A stretch of 64,000 bases of DNA from Epiperipatus broadwayi (taxonomy: Eukaryota; Onychophora; Udeonychophora; Euonychophora; Peripatidae), in NCBI GenBank assembly GCA_028023455.1, contig JAQFVV010012535.1, forward strand, positions 248,001 through 312,000. Direction: 5' to 3'. This document shows, piece after piece, positions 1 through 11,095 of this stretch. Both the position numbers and the translations under genes were made by a program. The notes beneath the pieces are model-generated. The model saw only the letters and a program-made list of their open reading frames with translations, did no database searches and was not told the origin of the DNA. Numbering within the stretch: the stretch's first letter is position 1; each line of letters opens with the position of its first letter.

Positions 1-74
1 TTGAGTTATATTGAAAATAGGTTGTTATTATGCAGTTAATAGTTCTATGCTACTATCAATAAGTAGAGTTGTTC

Positions 75-1110
75 TAGTTTGTAGACTATTATCATTATAT
101 AACCTTTTTTTAAATAGATAATGCTTCATCACATGCTTTCCATGTCAAATCTTACCAATATGGCAGTTCTTTTCATTTTCATGCCCTTGATTAATTCTAC
201 AAATTGCTTAGACTCACTGATGAAGGATTGTGCCCCGGAAGCCAATGGATTAAGAATGCTGAGAAAACATCTAAACAAATTTGGGCATGGTGAATTGCTA
301 GAATAGATTTTAATTGGTCATTGTCTTTATGGATTTTAGGTCTCCATATAAATGAGGAATTTTGCTGAAATATGAAGTTAAATTTTCTTTCCTCTGAATC
401 ATTTAAAACACTTGCAATGTTTCCAGTGTAATGATTGTAATTTTACCTTTATATTTGAAATTGGATTTTTTGCCACTTATTGTATTGGCCTGATATGAGA
501 ACTCATTTTGTTATAATAATTAGTTTTATTTATTACAACTGTAAATCTTTGCCAGCAGGAAGAATGATTATAGAGGTATCCTGTTTAAGAGATGAAATAG
601 TTTTCCTCACCATATAAACTGTTTAATTTCTGCTATTGATGTTTTCCAAGTGTCTTTTTAACTTTCTTGTGTAATTTTATTGCTTCTTCCAGAATAAATT
701 TTGGGGTAACTTCTTCAATGACTGACATCACATCTAATAATATAACAGTAGATATGTAATGGTGAAGTTCAAATCTTTTTCAAGAATAGATAATTCAGCA
801 TCAGTAAGATATTTAAAACTATGATTTTTCACTGATGAAATTGATAGATTGCTATTTTCAGTATGAGTTTTGACTTACTCATGTAAGTTTACAAGCTTCT
901 TCTGATGATCTTAATCTTTCCATGTAATTTGCAATATAATCTTTTTACTGCTTGACAAATTCTTGAGAAATTCTTATCTGTAAATTTATTTTTTATATAT
1001 CCCACATTTGTAATGGAATTCAAGGTTTGATACTTGCAAAACTGATCAACATTTATTATTTCTCTCAATAAGTCCTCATTTGCTATCTGAATAATATTCT
1101 CAGCTTGTAT
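75..1110 (-). mobile_element. Left arm of a palindromic Penelope-like element pair
   Basis: This stretch is an imperfect reverse complement of the region ending near 2160. Matching landmarks are the block around 80-200 against 1990-2160, and the block at 555-575 (GCAGGAAGAATGATTATA) against about 1655-1675, which puts the centre near 1110. The right arm encodes Penelope-type reverse transcriptase, so this arm is a second copy facing left. Frameshifts and stops leave no usable reading frame on the minus strand. The open frame at 121-306 on the plus strand is an antisense shadow. Confidence 0.65.
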
Positions 1111-1184
1111 TTCTTCCTAAAGAACTTAGAAGATTGTTCACACAGCAGATGAGAACCAGTAAAGCTTATTGACAGAAAAAATAA

Positions 1185-1505
1185 ATGTTCAATGGTTTTC
1201 CAAATATCAAACCCTGTGATCCATTAAAAACCTGGAATCTTTTATTAAACATTAAACTTACAGATAAAGATTTCTCAAAAATTTGTCAATCAGTGAAAAA
1301 AGAATATTGTAACTCACATGGAATGATAAAAGAATGTCAGAAAAAGAAGCTTGTAGATTTATATGAGCAAGACAAAAGTGATACATCAACTAGCAATCTA
1401 TTAGATTCATCAGGGAAAATCTTAGTTCTAAATATCTTTCCAAGATTTGTACTTTGCCATTCCATGATCTACTTCCCCATTATTAGATATAATGTGCATG
1501 ACTGA
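1185..1505 (+). pseudogene. PLE N-terminal region remnant
   Basis: This open frame of about 106 residues is rich in Lys, Asp and Ser. It sits directly upstream of the RT fragment at 1697-2137 with the spacing expected for the poorly conserved N-terminal part of a Penelope ORF. Stops separate it from the RT part. No motif in it is diagnostic by itself, so the call rests on position. The partner sequence is repeated, inverted, in the left arm. Confidence 0.4.
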
Positions 1506-1696
1506 GAAAGTTAACCAAAAATTGCCTCTGGAGGAAGCAGTAAAATTATGCTGGAGAATTAAAAAAAAATACTTGTGAGATATCAAAAGCAGAAATCAAA
1601 TATTTGATGTGATGAGAGTGAAGCTATTAAATCTCCCAATCAGGATAAATTTATAATCATTCTTCCTGCTGATAAAGTAACTCTGCTATATTGTAA

Positions 1697-2137
1697 TTGA
1701 TGAAACTGATTATGATAATAAAATATAGACTTCCCACAGCAACCCAATACAAAAATCAGCAAAAAAATCCAATGCCAAATACAGATGTAAAATTACAAGC
1801 ATTTCTCTGGAAGCATTGCAGATATTTCAGTGATTCAGGAAATCAGAAATTAATTTCATATTTCAGCAAGATTTCTTACCTATATGGACTACTGAGAATC
1901 AATCAAGAGAATGTTCTATTAAAGCCTATTGTTAGTTCTAGCAATTCACAACAACAATTTTCTTTGAGATTTGCATACAGGACACAATTTTTCAAGAGTA
2001 GTTTTAAGAACTTTGTAGAATTAGTCAGGGACATGAAAATGAAAAGAACTAACATATTAGTAAGATTTGATATGGAAAGTCCATTAACAAATGTACCATG
2101 TGATGATGCATTGTCCATTGTAAAAAAGATTATATAA
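1697..2137 (+). pseudogene. Penelope-like reverse transcriptase, N-terminal fragment
   Basis: The 146-residue frame contains the Penelope RT signature block. YLYGLLRINQE corresponds to the family pattern YGLPKIHK, followed by LKPIVSSSNS (family RPIVSS.GS). Next come a region ending in FVELVRDMK and then LVRFDMESPLTNVP, which corresponds to the RT motif A pattern SFDV.SLFTNVP. The motif A aspartate is present. The frame stops right after that motif, so palm motifs B to E and the endonuclease are missing. It cannot encode an active enzyme. It is the plus-strand half of a head-to-head pair. Confidence 0.75.
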
Positions 2138-2151
2138 TGATGATAGTCTAC

Positions 2152-2650
2152 AAACAAGCATAAGAAATTGTGATCATGTGATGTTTATTGGGTTTAAAAC
2201 CAATCCTACCTAATAGGATAGTAGTGGCTATGGTTATTAAAGAACCAAAGACACCAAAATGTATAGGTATTGAACTGAGTTCATACCTATATGACTATAT
2301 AAGCTAATGAACTTGGATTGAAAATATTAGTGTTTTCAATTTAAGACTCATAGTTTTGTAGTAAAGTAGAGATAAAAAGTGGCTGCTGGAGGATTGGATT
2401 AGATCCTAAGATCTAGGTGCAGTGCTCTCAGATCCAAGGCTCCTCACTGATGAAGGCTACAAGCAAGAAACTAGTCTGGGAATATTGGATGAGTAGGCAC
2501 TAGATAGGGATTTTATGCACAAGCCTTCTGATATCCATTGATTGCCCTGGCTTGTACTGAGTGGCAATATTGTATGGAGAGTTTTGTCTGTTTTAATAAC
2601 AGTTATAAGCAAGCATAAGAAATGGTGATCATGTGTAGTTTATTAGATGT
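2152..2650 (+). repeat. HHR repeat family 1, one unit plus a partial unit
   Basis: The unit starts at an AAGCATAAGAAATTGTGATC box near 2157 and ends at a second copy of the same box near 2613. It is therefore one full period (about 457 bp) plus roughly 35 bp of the next. The same repeat recurs at 8256-9478, 29430-30490 and 35222-36410. It contains a conserved central block with a hammerhead motif at 2432-2490. No coding potential is seen. It abuts the PLE RT fragment, so it may be that element's terminal repeat. Confidence 0.75.
2432..2490 (+). ncRNA. Type I hammerhead ribozyme motif (family 1)
   Basis: The core reads CTGATGA (2447-2453), stem II region, GAAA (2467-2470), self-complementary stem III ACTAGT (2470-2475), then C17 at 2476. 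Stem Ia pairs TCCTCA (2441-2446) with TGGGAA (2477-2482) with one mismatch. Stem Ib pairs ATCCAA (2432-2437) with TTGGAT (2485-2490). All core nucleotides are present. Stem II (AGGC/GCAA) is weakened by mutation. Self-cleavage by this copy is possible but uncertain. Confidence 0.7.
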
Positions 2651-3891
2651 AAATTAGATGGATGAAATAAGGAAGTTTGCTTTAATGATGTGAAGTAAAA
2701 GCTATGGATCAGAGAGACTGAATTACACTGCAAGGCAATAAGGGATCTAAATGTGGAAATATTATTATATGTGTTTATATTAAGATGAAAGCAGACTCAC
2801 AGCATTTAATATCAATAATATTTAAATATTCAAATATAATATTTTGTGAACTAATACATAAAATATTGGGAATGAAATGATGTTATAGGTAAATTTAATA
2901 AACATTATAAATGTTTATGATATTACATGTAATTGTTTTTATTATTATTACATTTAAATAATAAATAACCAAATATAAATGAAGGCATACTTGGTACAGA
3001 AAAAATGGAATTATAGAGCTATGGTGCTAGATGAGATATTTTGGGCTGAAATATTATTTTCATTAGCCATGCCAACATTTTTTATTTTTATTCATATTAA
3101 TTATTATTTTAATTCTTATTAAAGTAAATGTTTTTTTACTAAGGTCTGAACTAAAAGAAATTTAATGTTTCAAGAGAAATCATTATAAATATTGACTACA
3201 AGCAACTAGTAAAGAAGATCAGAAGTATTATTATAGTCTTATTACAACAAAATGTATGAATCACTAAAGGATGCTGTGTTAGTCACCGTTCTTTTGGTTA
3301 TTCATTATATAATCAAATGGAAGCAGTATAAAATTTTTCAGAATAATGCCAGCCTGAATATGTACTATTTTTCCTAATGTTAATCTGCTGATTATAAACA
3401 ACAATCCTTAAATATGTTATTCCTTTTAATATAAACCTATCTATTTCAAAGAAAGAAAAAAAAACTAAAAATCACTAGAAAAATATACTAAAAGAAAAAA
3501 TAAATTGTGTATAACAATCTAATACTCTTCTAACTTTGTGAACAATCTCAGAGACGGTTTCAAACCATGGCAGGAGATTTCATGTCATATGTCAAATTTA
3601 AAAAATGGCTACTATAAAGTGCGCCTAATATTTAGGCAAATGATTTTACATTGTTAATATTTTATTATCAATTTTATATTCTTACGAATTGATCACAATT
3701 TGTGATTGTTTATATATCTTAAAATATTTCAACATGATGTTCCCCATTAGAAAAATGAATAACAATATGTAAGTTAATCTGCACTTACATGTTAAGTAAT
3801 GAATTTTTTAGAATAAAACTTTTATAACTATTTCACATTAAGTAAATTCAGCTGTTAAGGTACAGACATGGAAATACAAATAGGATTAACA
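2651..3891. other. AT-rich sequence, nothing recognised
   Basis: No open frame, tRNA, terminal repeat or transposon motif was recognised. The composition is uniformly AT-rich and CpG-poor, as expected for old noncoding DNA. Confidence 0.5.
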
Positions 3892-3900
3892 ATATATATA

Positions 3901-3968
<68 letters not shown>
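3892..3968. repeat. (AT)n microsatellite
   Basis: About 75 bp of nearly pure AT dinucleotide repeat, with one short interruption near 3909. Confidence 0.95.
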
Positions 3969-3971
<3 letters not shown>

Positions 3972-4566
3972 TATAGCTGTCTTTACTATCAATTATTAAT
4001 GTTAAAATATATATTTTTTTAAATTGTGGATGTATAAATCTATTTGTTTTTTCAATGAAAACAATCCTAATTATTTATATCTATATTTACATATATGTTT
4101 GTAGTTAAGTAATCAGTACTCTATTTTCTTAATATGCCTATACATTGATTTTAAAATGGTGATAGTAATCATCAAAGATTGAAGATGAAGTTTATTTTTT
4201 GAGAAATCAATCAATCTAAGTTTACATTGTGACACCATACATGACCAAGACCTTTCTTATTTTCATTTCTGTATTTATTTTCATATTTTGTTATACATAA
4301 CTATTATTCAATAAATATTTTTGTAACAATAATAAACTACAGCTATATAACTTTCATGTTATAAGTAAAAGATGCTTGTACCAAAGAAATGCACCTCAAA
4401 TAAAATATAACAGATTTTAATAAAATTAAATTACTGTATGTATATATAAAGTAGATAACTTATATACATATTTTTATATAAAATGGGTAACTCATAAGAT
4501 ATTACAATTTAATAAATTGCATTTTTGTAAATTCCAGTAAACAGTTTTATTACATTCCTTAGCTGA
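3969..4566. other. AT-rich sequence, nothing recognised
   Basis: No genes or repeats were recognised apart from short AT tracts. Confidence 0.5.
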
Positions 4567-4579
4567 TATATATATATAT

Positions 4580-7504
4580 ATTGTAACCGTCGGAATTGTT
4601 GAATGCTGTATTCCATTTAAATTGAAGAAAGAAGGCCCAAAATGTTGGTGCCAATTTGTAACTGATTGAATTGATGGATGAAGGTGATGGTTAGGATGAT
4701 CAATCTGATCTGATAAAAAAATCTAAAAATCTAATTTAAATTAATCTGGTCTAGCTCAATCGGGTCGCCGTTATGTAATAAACCATCACAAAGCACAAAT
4801 AATCTCTCTTAAAGTTTAATTTACTTAAGTTATATGTGAAATGAAGAAATAATGAGACTATCTGCTCCAGACATCAACAAATCCGTCACAATTACAACAT
4901 AAATTGCAAAGAGCAGTGAAACCAACTACTATTGCCCTAAACAATAATATAGGATTAGGCTAACTACTAGATTGGCAATCTAATCAAAATCAAATCCAAT
5001 TAATAACTAAAACAGATTCCAATATATATTTTATTAGCCTGTTACTGTTATAGTAATTTAAATCTACTTTATTATTTAAAGATGCTGCCTTTTTAACTTA
5101 ATGGATAAGCTTCTAAGTATCCGTAATAGTACTTTACAAAACATTTGTTTACATATAGACATTATTTAAATATCAAAACAAAATAATACTTGAACCCAAA
5201 TATACATATATCTATTTTAATAAACGCTAAATAGAAAGATAAACACTCGTGTCAATAAGCGATATACAATTCTTTCTACTTCAATCTCTAATTAATAATT
5301 TTCTGTGGGTATCAACTGGTTTTATTATAATTTTATAAACACTTTGAAAATTTATGCGCTCACTTAAATGTTTAAACAAATTAATAGACGTCGATGGTTT
5401 ACTAAGAAGCTACAAAATAATTTATAAATAATTCACAAATATCTTCCAATAAAATGATGCTTAATTAGTGCTTCGTTTAGGTTTTAAAATAGAATACTTC
5501 ACTGGAGTTTAATATCAACACTCTATTAGCTCATCTCTAACTTTACAATGTCCAACCACATTACATAAAAGATATATCGAGCTTCTATTGGATGTTTATT
5601 CACCTGTGAGTATTAATACAACTTGTTTGAAATTTTAAACAATTGAATAAAAATTGACTGGCAACATATGATTATAATTGATATTTATACAAATCAAAAC
5701 AATATTCAATTAAATCGGTCAATGAAGTTTATTCTCTTCATTTTATAGGAGTTTAAGAAAAATATCCAAGACGAATTATTCTGAACCAAACGATAAAGTA
5801 TAATCTATTTAGATTTTTATGACGGAATCAGACAAACATGAAATGATTGACTTTGTAATATTAACTAAGATAAATGATAATATGTATATATAATATTCGA
5901 ATGCAAATATAAATATGAAATTCATATAGAAACAAAATAAAATACTAATAAGCAAAACATACCTTATCTTATATTCCAATTCGCTTACCAAGCTGAGTTT
6001 GAATCCTGTTACTTAAATAGCTACGCCGTCTTACGCAATCCAAATAAAACAAAATAATTAAACTAGTCTTGATATTTAAATTAACTCAATTTATTAGATT
6101 ATAGAAAAGAAAATTGGCAATATTAATGATAAAATACATCCGAAATGACTTTATATTTTAGATTGGTTGACTAAATAAAATGATCAAATTGCTATGTGTA
6201 TCTCTATATATGTGTTGCAATAACGATAACGACAAAAAAAAAATGAATGAGTAAATGACGGGAAAGGCTCTTAGATATTTTACTAAAAAAATTTACATAT
6301 AACCGATACCAAAATGTGAAATAGGAGGGTATCAAAATCTATTTGTTTATCAAAATAATTACGGATAAATGAATATGAAATAATAAATATATTTGAGTCT
6401 CTCCGATCATTTTCATTTAATAAATTATATTACTTTTAGAGATAATTAAAAAAAAATCATCCCATTTTATTACATATAAAAAAAAATTAATACACACACA
6501 TTTCATATAAAAAAAAATCATACCATATATATATAAGTCTGTTCGTTCACTATTTATTGGTCTATCGATTGACTTCAGTTATAGTGTAAAGAGAAGTTTC
6601 TCCGTCAGAAATAATAATCGTAAACTTTACAATACTTCATTAAAAGTTTTCTTTTTCCATCCGAAGAGGTGAGTGCACTTTGATTATCCCTATTATGATG
6701 TGAATTGATCCAGTTGGGTCTTGTTCCTTTGCTCGTGAGACGATGTTTACGCCAATCCATTTTTTTTTTTTATAAAGCATTTTTTTTTTTTATTTCATAG
6801 GTTTTTTTTTTTTTTTTACTTTGCTGTCGCTTCCCCGGAAACTTTTCGCAACTGCCCGCTAAATGATTGAACGGGCAGATAATTCCACTATTTTTCCATG
6901 TTTTATGGTTTTACACACAAAAAAAAAATATTGAAAAAATTTATTTGTTAAGACACAGAAAATAGATCTATCCTTTACTATTGCAAAATGATAAAGAGTC
7001 CTGTTATATTCTGTCGCGTCTTTTTTATATATGTTCTCTTTCTGACGTTTTTCGTATCTTGACGACCATACAATATTACTCAAAAAAAAACTCAATTCTA
7101 TCAATTTTCTTATAGTTGTTTTGGCGCGGTTATGGGGTAAGTTCGGAGAAAAAGATACATGAAGATTAAATCCAAATTCGATTACAATTTTTTTTATTAT
7201 TTTACAAACCAAAATACAAAATTGATATAATAACCTTTTAAATTATTGATAAACATCAATAATTTACACATATCTATATTTTTTTAATAATAATATTTTT
7301 TTTAAATTAATTTATAAACACATATACACAACACAAAAAACATTGAACTGTATATAATAATGTTACTATGGTGACTGCATTCATATATGAAATATATAAA
7401 ATAATATCGATCCTATTTAGTTAAACTTAAATTGTACTGAATTGTTTATTATTTTCTTTTTTTTTTATATATATATACCTGGATCATCAATTTGAACATT
7501 CACA
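4580..7504. mobile_element. CpG-retaining segment between two (AT)n tracts, possible insertion
   Basis: The segment begins TGTAACCGTCGG right after an (AT)n run (4567-4579) and ends TTCACA just before another (AT)n run (7505-7562). TG...CA ends with partial inversion (TATTGTAAC against TATTGTGAA) suggest an LTR or DNA-transposon boundary inserted into a microsatellite. CpG dinucleotides are noticeably commoner than in the flanks. No transposase, integrase or RT frame was found, and no internal LTR duplication was seen. An alternative is host DNA with an unmethylated promoter region. Confidence 0.3.
6525..6668 (+). promoter_or_regulatory. Candidate promoter and noncoding first exon
   Basis: A TATA-like run (TATATATATAAG, about 6525-6536) is followed about 40 bp downstream by an initiator-like TTCAGTT (6574-6580). 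A strong splice donor follows: GAAGAG at 6663-6668, then GTGAGT at 6669-6674. The interval has no conserved open frame, so it would be a 5' untranslated exon. No downstream exon was identified in the window. This pattern can arise by chance in AT-rich DNA. Confidence 0.22.
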
Positions 7505-7511
7505 ATATATA

Positions 7512-7562
<51 letters not shown>
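7505..7562. repeat. (AT)n microsatellite
   Basis: AT dinucleotide tract at the right edge of the CpG-retaining segment. With the tract at 4567-4579 it frames the possible insertion. Confidence 0.93.
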
Positions 7563-7568
<6 letters not shown>

Positions 7569-7989
7569 GGAATTATTATTTATTAAATATTTACCATATT
7601 ACAAGACAAAATGCCCCATATTTAACTTTCAATTTATGTAATGGAATGCATGGTGGTTAAATTTAAGTATGAGTTTTTGTTATTGATAGCAATCAAGGAA
7701 ATTATTTTGTACTAAATAATTTATTATCATCAATGTTTATAGGCATAGTTTATAAATTATTATTCAGATTTCCACACTAACATGCTATATTTATATGCAT
7801 ATGTTTATTTGTTTTTCTGTATTGCCACAATGTGATAGCACCCAATTTTAGCACATATTGTTAAAGAAACATTCCAATGAATTTAAATTAGAACATGGAA
7901 ATCATTTTCAAATATTGATATATTTTGAACATGATTCAGATGTGAATGAAATCAACTAATACACTTTTAAAAATTGCAAGAAAGTTAAC
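7563..7989. other. AT-rich sequence, nothing recognised
   Basis: No gene, RNA or repeat could be supported here. Confidence 0.45.
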
Positions 7990-8255
7990 TGGTACAAAAA
8001 GTAGTAACTGGCCACTAAAACTTTTACTGAGACAAGACAATTTATAAAGAAATAAAGAAATATGAAAAAATATCAAAATGATGATTTAAAAAAGGATTAT
8101 GAAAACTGTTGATAATATAAGTATAATTGTAAAACTAACAAGAAAATCTATAGAAGAGGATAAAAGTCTCAAGTGTATAAAACAACATCTTTATTAACAG
8201 GAAATTTTATTTTTGCAATAAGAAAAAGTCAATTATTACTAAAGGATAAGATATC
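7990..8255 (+). pseudogene. RTE-like LINE ORF2 fragment, part before the HHR insertion
   Basis: A plus-strand frame contains IVKLTRKSIEEDKSLKCIKQ, matching the linker between endonuclease and RT of RTE/CFDP2-like LINEs (pattern LIR..I.E..KSLKK.RQ.L). The reading breaks exactly where the family 1 repeat cluster begins at about 8256 and resumes after 9478, so one LINE was split by a later insertion. A related sequence lies at 39600-40400. Confidence 0.55.
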
Positions 8256-8397
8256 ACATGATCATCATTTCATATGCTTATATGATGCTATTAATAAGAA
8301 TACCAAACTCTCCTTATAGTATTACCACCAAATGCAATTCTTCATAATTACTGGATGCAGGAGGTTTGCATAAAATTTCTAACTATTGCCTACTCAT

Positions 8398-8453
8398 ACA
8401 ACATACTCAGGCTAGTTTCTAGCTTGTAGCTTTTATCAGTGAGGAGCCTTGGA
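8398..8453 (-). ncRNA. Hammerhead ribozyme motif, degenerate (family 1)
   Basis: On the minus strand the core reads CTGATAA, stem II AGC/GCT, GAAAC, then ACTAGC. Stem I TCCTCA is present on the 5' side. G8 has changed to A and the stem III/U16.1 region is altered, so this copy is probably inactive. It lies in the same position within the unit as the intact copies. Confidence 0.6.
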
Positions 8454-8847
8454 TTTGAGAGTACTGCACCTAGATATTAGGATCTAATGCAACCTGCCAG
8501 CAGCCACCTTTTACCTATTTGGTTAACTAAAAAGCTAGGAGCCCAAGATAAAAACACCATAATGTTTCCAACCTAAGCTCATTTACTTGTATAGTTATAT
8601 AGATCTAAACTCAGTTCAGCATCTATTTATTTTGGTGTCTTTGATTTTTCATAAACCAGTCACCATTTTCCTATAGACAGGATAGGTTCAAACCTATCAA
8701 AATGTTATATGATTACCATTTCATATGCTTAAAAATTCTATTAATAAAAGTATTAAATTCTCCATGACATAGTGCCACCAAGTACAAGCCTTCATATTTA
8801 ATTGTTGCAAGAAGGTTTGTGCATAAGATACCTATCTAGTGCTTTCT

Positions 8848-8911
8848 CATCCAACATTCCCATATTAGTTTCTAGCTTGCGGGTTTGAGTAATGAGGAGT
8901 CTTAGATTTGG
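8848..8911 (-). ncRNA. Hammerhead ribozyme motif, heavily degenerate (family 1)
   Basis: On the minus strand GAAACTAAT and the TCCTCA stem I side can be recognised, but the CTGATGA box has decayed to ATTACTCA. It is certainly inactive. It is identified by alignment with the neighbouring unit about 450 bp away. Confidence 0.5.
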
Positions 8912-9304
8912 GAGCACTGCACCTAGATCTTAGGATCTAATGCAAATCTCCAGAACTTACCTTTTAACTATTTTGTTAATTATAAAATTAGGATCCCAAG
9001 ATAAAAACACCAAAATGTTTTCAACCCAAGATTATTTCTTGTATAGTCATATAGTCTAAACTCAGTTCAGCATCTATACATTTTGGTGTGTTTGATTTCT
9101 CAAAAACCACAATTACCATTAACCAATCAGCAGGATAGGTGTAAAACTGAGTTCAGATGTACATGACTACATCAGCAAATAAGCTTGGTTTGGAAATAGT
9201 ATGGGTTTTCATCTTGGCTTTTAGCATTATAGTTAACCCAGTAGGATAAAAGTGGCTGCTGGAGAATTGCATTAGATCCTAAGATTTAGGTGCAATGCTC
9301 TCAA

Positions 9305-9363
9305 ATCCAAGGTTTTTAACTGATGAAAACCACAAGCTAGAAACTAGTCTGGAGATATTGGAT
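9305..9363 (+). ncRNA. Hammerhead ribozyme motif (family 1)
   Basis: CTGATGA (9320-9326), GAAA (9340-9343), palindromic ACTAGT (9343-9348) and C17 (9349) are intact. Stem Ib ATCCAA is present upstream and ATATTGGAT downstream. Stem Ia is damaged (TTTTAA against TGGAGA), and stem II (AACC/GCTA) is weak. The core is conserved but the helices have decayed. Confidence 0.6.
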
Positions 9364-9478
9364 GGGTAGGAACTAAATAGAGATTTTATGCACAAATCTT
9401 CCTGAATCCATTGATTACAAAGTCTTGTACTTGATGGCACTACTGTATGGACAGTTTGGTACTCTTACGAATATGGTA

Positions 9479-10960
9479 TCAAGTAATGTGTAAATGATTT
9501 CTATCAAAAATTATATAGCAATAAATGACAATGAAAAGTATCTTCTGCAACTATTATATCTTCTGAATTATCCAGGATTTTAAATGAAGTATAGAGATAT
9601 GAAATTAAATTTATGAAGAGGAAAAACTTTATACAGTGATGAAATTATAATCAGTATCTTAAAAGAAGCAAGAGAAGAAATAATTTTTTTGACAAAGCTA
9701 TATATAAATTACCATTTGGTAAGTTGTATAAAATGATTGGAAAAATTCAGTATTAATATCAGTTTTATACAATGTTTACCAAATTAATTACAATTCATTT
9801 ACAGTAAAGTTTGGATTTTAACCAACCAAAAGAACAAGCTAAATATAATAGTAGTTTTAATAATGTGTATCATATCCATGTATTGATAAAAATTATCAAA
9901 GACCTAGGAATATATAAGTAGCCATTTTGCATTGAATTATAGATTACCAAAAGGCGCTTGATTGTATAAGCATATTTTTAGTGATTAAATATTGTATCAT
10001 CAAGGTACAGTAACTAAATATTGTCATATTCTGAAGAATATTTATAAAAACACAACAGCAACAATTAGATTGGACAATGATAATAAAAATATTAACATTG
10101 CAAAGGGTAAATGACAGTGTGATTCCATATCTTCAAAACGTTTTACAGCAGTTTTCCAAAAGTATTTTGCAGATTAAAATGGGAAGCTCTGGGAGTAATA
10201 GTAATTGAAGATTAAGTCATCTAGAATTTGCAGATGATGTAGTTGTTATTGTAAATAATGTTTGAGAGCTTCAGGAAATGATGCAAGATTTATCATATGA
10301 AAGTAAGAAACAAAAACTAAAGGTAAATATCAAAAAAGACTAATGTTCAATGAATTTTCTTAACAAAAGAAAATAAAGATTAATAATGATGACTTAGAAG
10401 TTAATAGCTACAAATATCTTGGCTAGATTATTACTACTGATGGAAACATAATGGAAGAAATTAATAGAATTAAACATCATTGCTTTGCATTTCATCAAAA
10501 TAATTTGATGATTAAAGAAAATATACTATGTATTTGAAAGAGGTTTTTAACAATTGTGTTTTATCAATGTTTACTTATGGATCTGAAACTTGGAGATTTA
10601 ATAGAAGAACAATACAAAGACTTTAGATTACTAAATGAAATATGGAAAGATGCATGTTTGAAGTAACAATAAGAGATTGAAATCCAAATATATAAATGAA
10701 AAACAAACAGGATTACTAACAATATTGAAAAAATTGAACACAAAAATGGAGTTTGGCTAGTCATATAATCTATAAGAGATGATAATAGATGAATAAATGA
10801 AAACTGAATGCCAAATGGTTGTAAAAAACATAAAAGAATCAGATGTGTGAAGCATGGATGAAATAAAGAAGTGTTGGGATTATGTCAAGAAAAGAGTCTA
10901 GAGATTGGAGAAGATGGATTAAACTTGTAAAGACTTTTATTCTGCAATAATGATTAAAAA
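9479..10960 (+). pseudogene. RTE-like LINE reverse transcriptase, continuation
   Basis: Frameshifted fragments follow the order of an RTE/CFDP2-like RT: a QPKEQAKY block (family QPREQAGFR), YHIHVLIKIIKD (family HIHT..QIIEK), LKWEALG, then FADDVVVIV with the catalytic FADD at 10227-10238. A KVNIKK block follows, then SYKYLG. The C-terminal region includes MFEVTIRD (family RML.VSLRD) and a DWRRW-like end near 10905. Many stops mean it is dead. It lies on the same strand and in the same family as 7990-8255, from which it is separated by the repeat cluster. Confidence 0.7.
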
Positions 10961-11095
10961 TAATGATAATCATGATGATGGCTGGTATACCAATTATAAA
11001 GTCTGAATAGAAAATCCTACTTACTCTTAACAGCCAAACACTGTCTAATATATATATATATATAATTACAAAGAAATCAAGTCATATGTCACATG
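10961..11095. other. Short AT-rich spacer with (TA)n
   Basis: Holds a short TA tract near 11050-11064 and nothing else recognised. Confidence 0.5.

Larger units (their letters stand above)
1111..2151 (+). mobile_element. Right arm of the palindromic Penelope-like element pair
   Basis: This is a 5' portion of a Penelope-like retroelement. It encodes a lysine-rich N-terminal part (about 1185-1505) followed, after a frameshift, by the fingers/palm start of the reverse transcriptase (1697-2137). It ends abruptly near 2150, before the YxDD catalytic motif and before any GIY-YIG domain, and a hammerhead-bearing repeat unit follows immediately. It is not autonomous. Confidence 0.65.
8256..9478. repeat. 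HHR repeat family 1 cluster (minus, minus, plus)
   Basis: Two minus-strand units lie in tandem. Their CATATGCTTA boxes sit about 447 bp apart, near 8271 and 8718. A truncated plus-strand unit follows from about 9137, where the orientation flips. Each unit has the same layout: terminal box, AGTTCAG block, GGATCTAATGCA / CTAGGTGCAGTGCTC block and hammerhead core. The cluster is inserted in an RTE-like LINE. Hammerhead motifs lie near 8398-8453, 8848-8911 and 9305-9363. Confidence 0.8.

Noticed and set aside
205-240. CTGATGA near 214 as a hammerhead core
   Set aside because: It is followed by GGATTGTGCCCCGGAAGCC with no GAAAC, stem III or matching stem I. The mirrored arm does not conserve it.
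1903-2157. Minus-strand open frame of 84 residues
   Set aside because: Antisense shadow of the PLE RT fragment at 1697-2137, similar to the frame at 121-306 only because the two lie on inverted arms.
5980-6020. tRNA-like B box (GAGTTTGAATCCTG) near 5994
   Set aside because: No A box at proper distance and no cloverleaf. Left unannotated as a tRNA or SINE.
6859-7212. Minus-strand frame of 117 residues as a gene
   Set aside because: Phe/Lys/Ile-rich with no domain, splice support or relatives that I can recognise. Composition fits chance in AT-rich DNA.
8256-9478. CRISPR array or satellite DNA
   Set aside because: Repeat units are about 450 bp, switch orientation and contain ribozyme cores; there are no short repeats with unique spacers.
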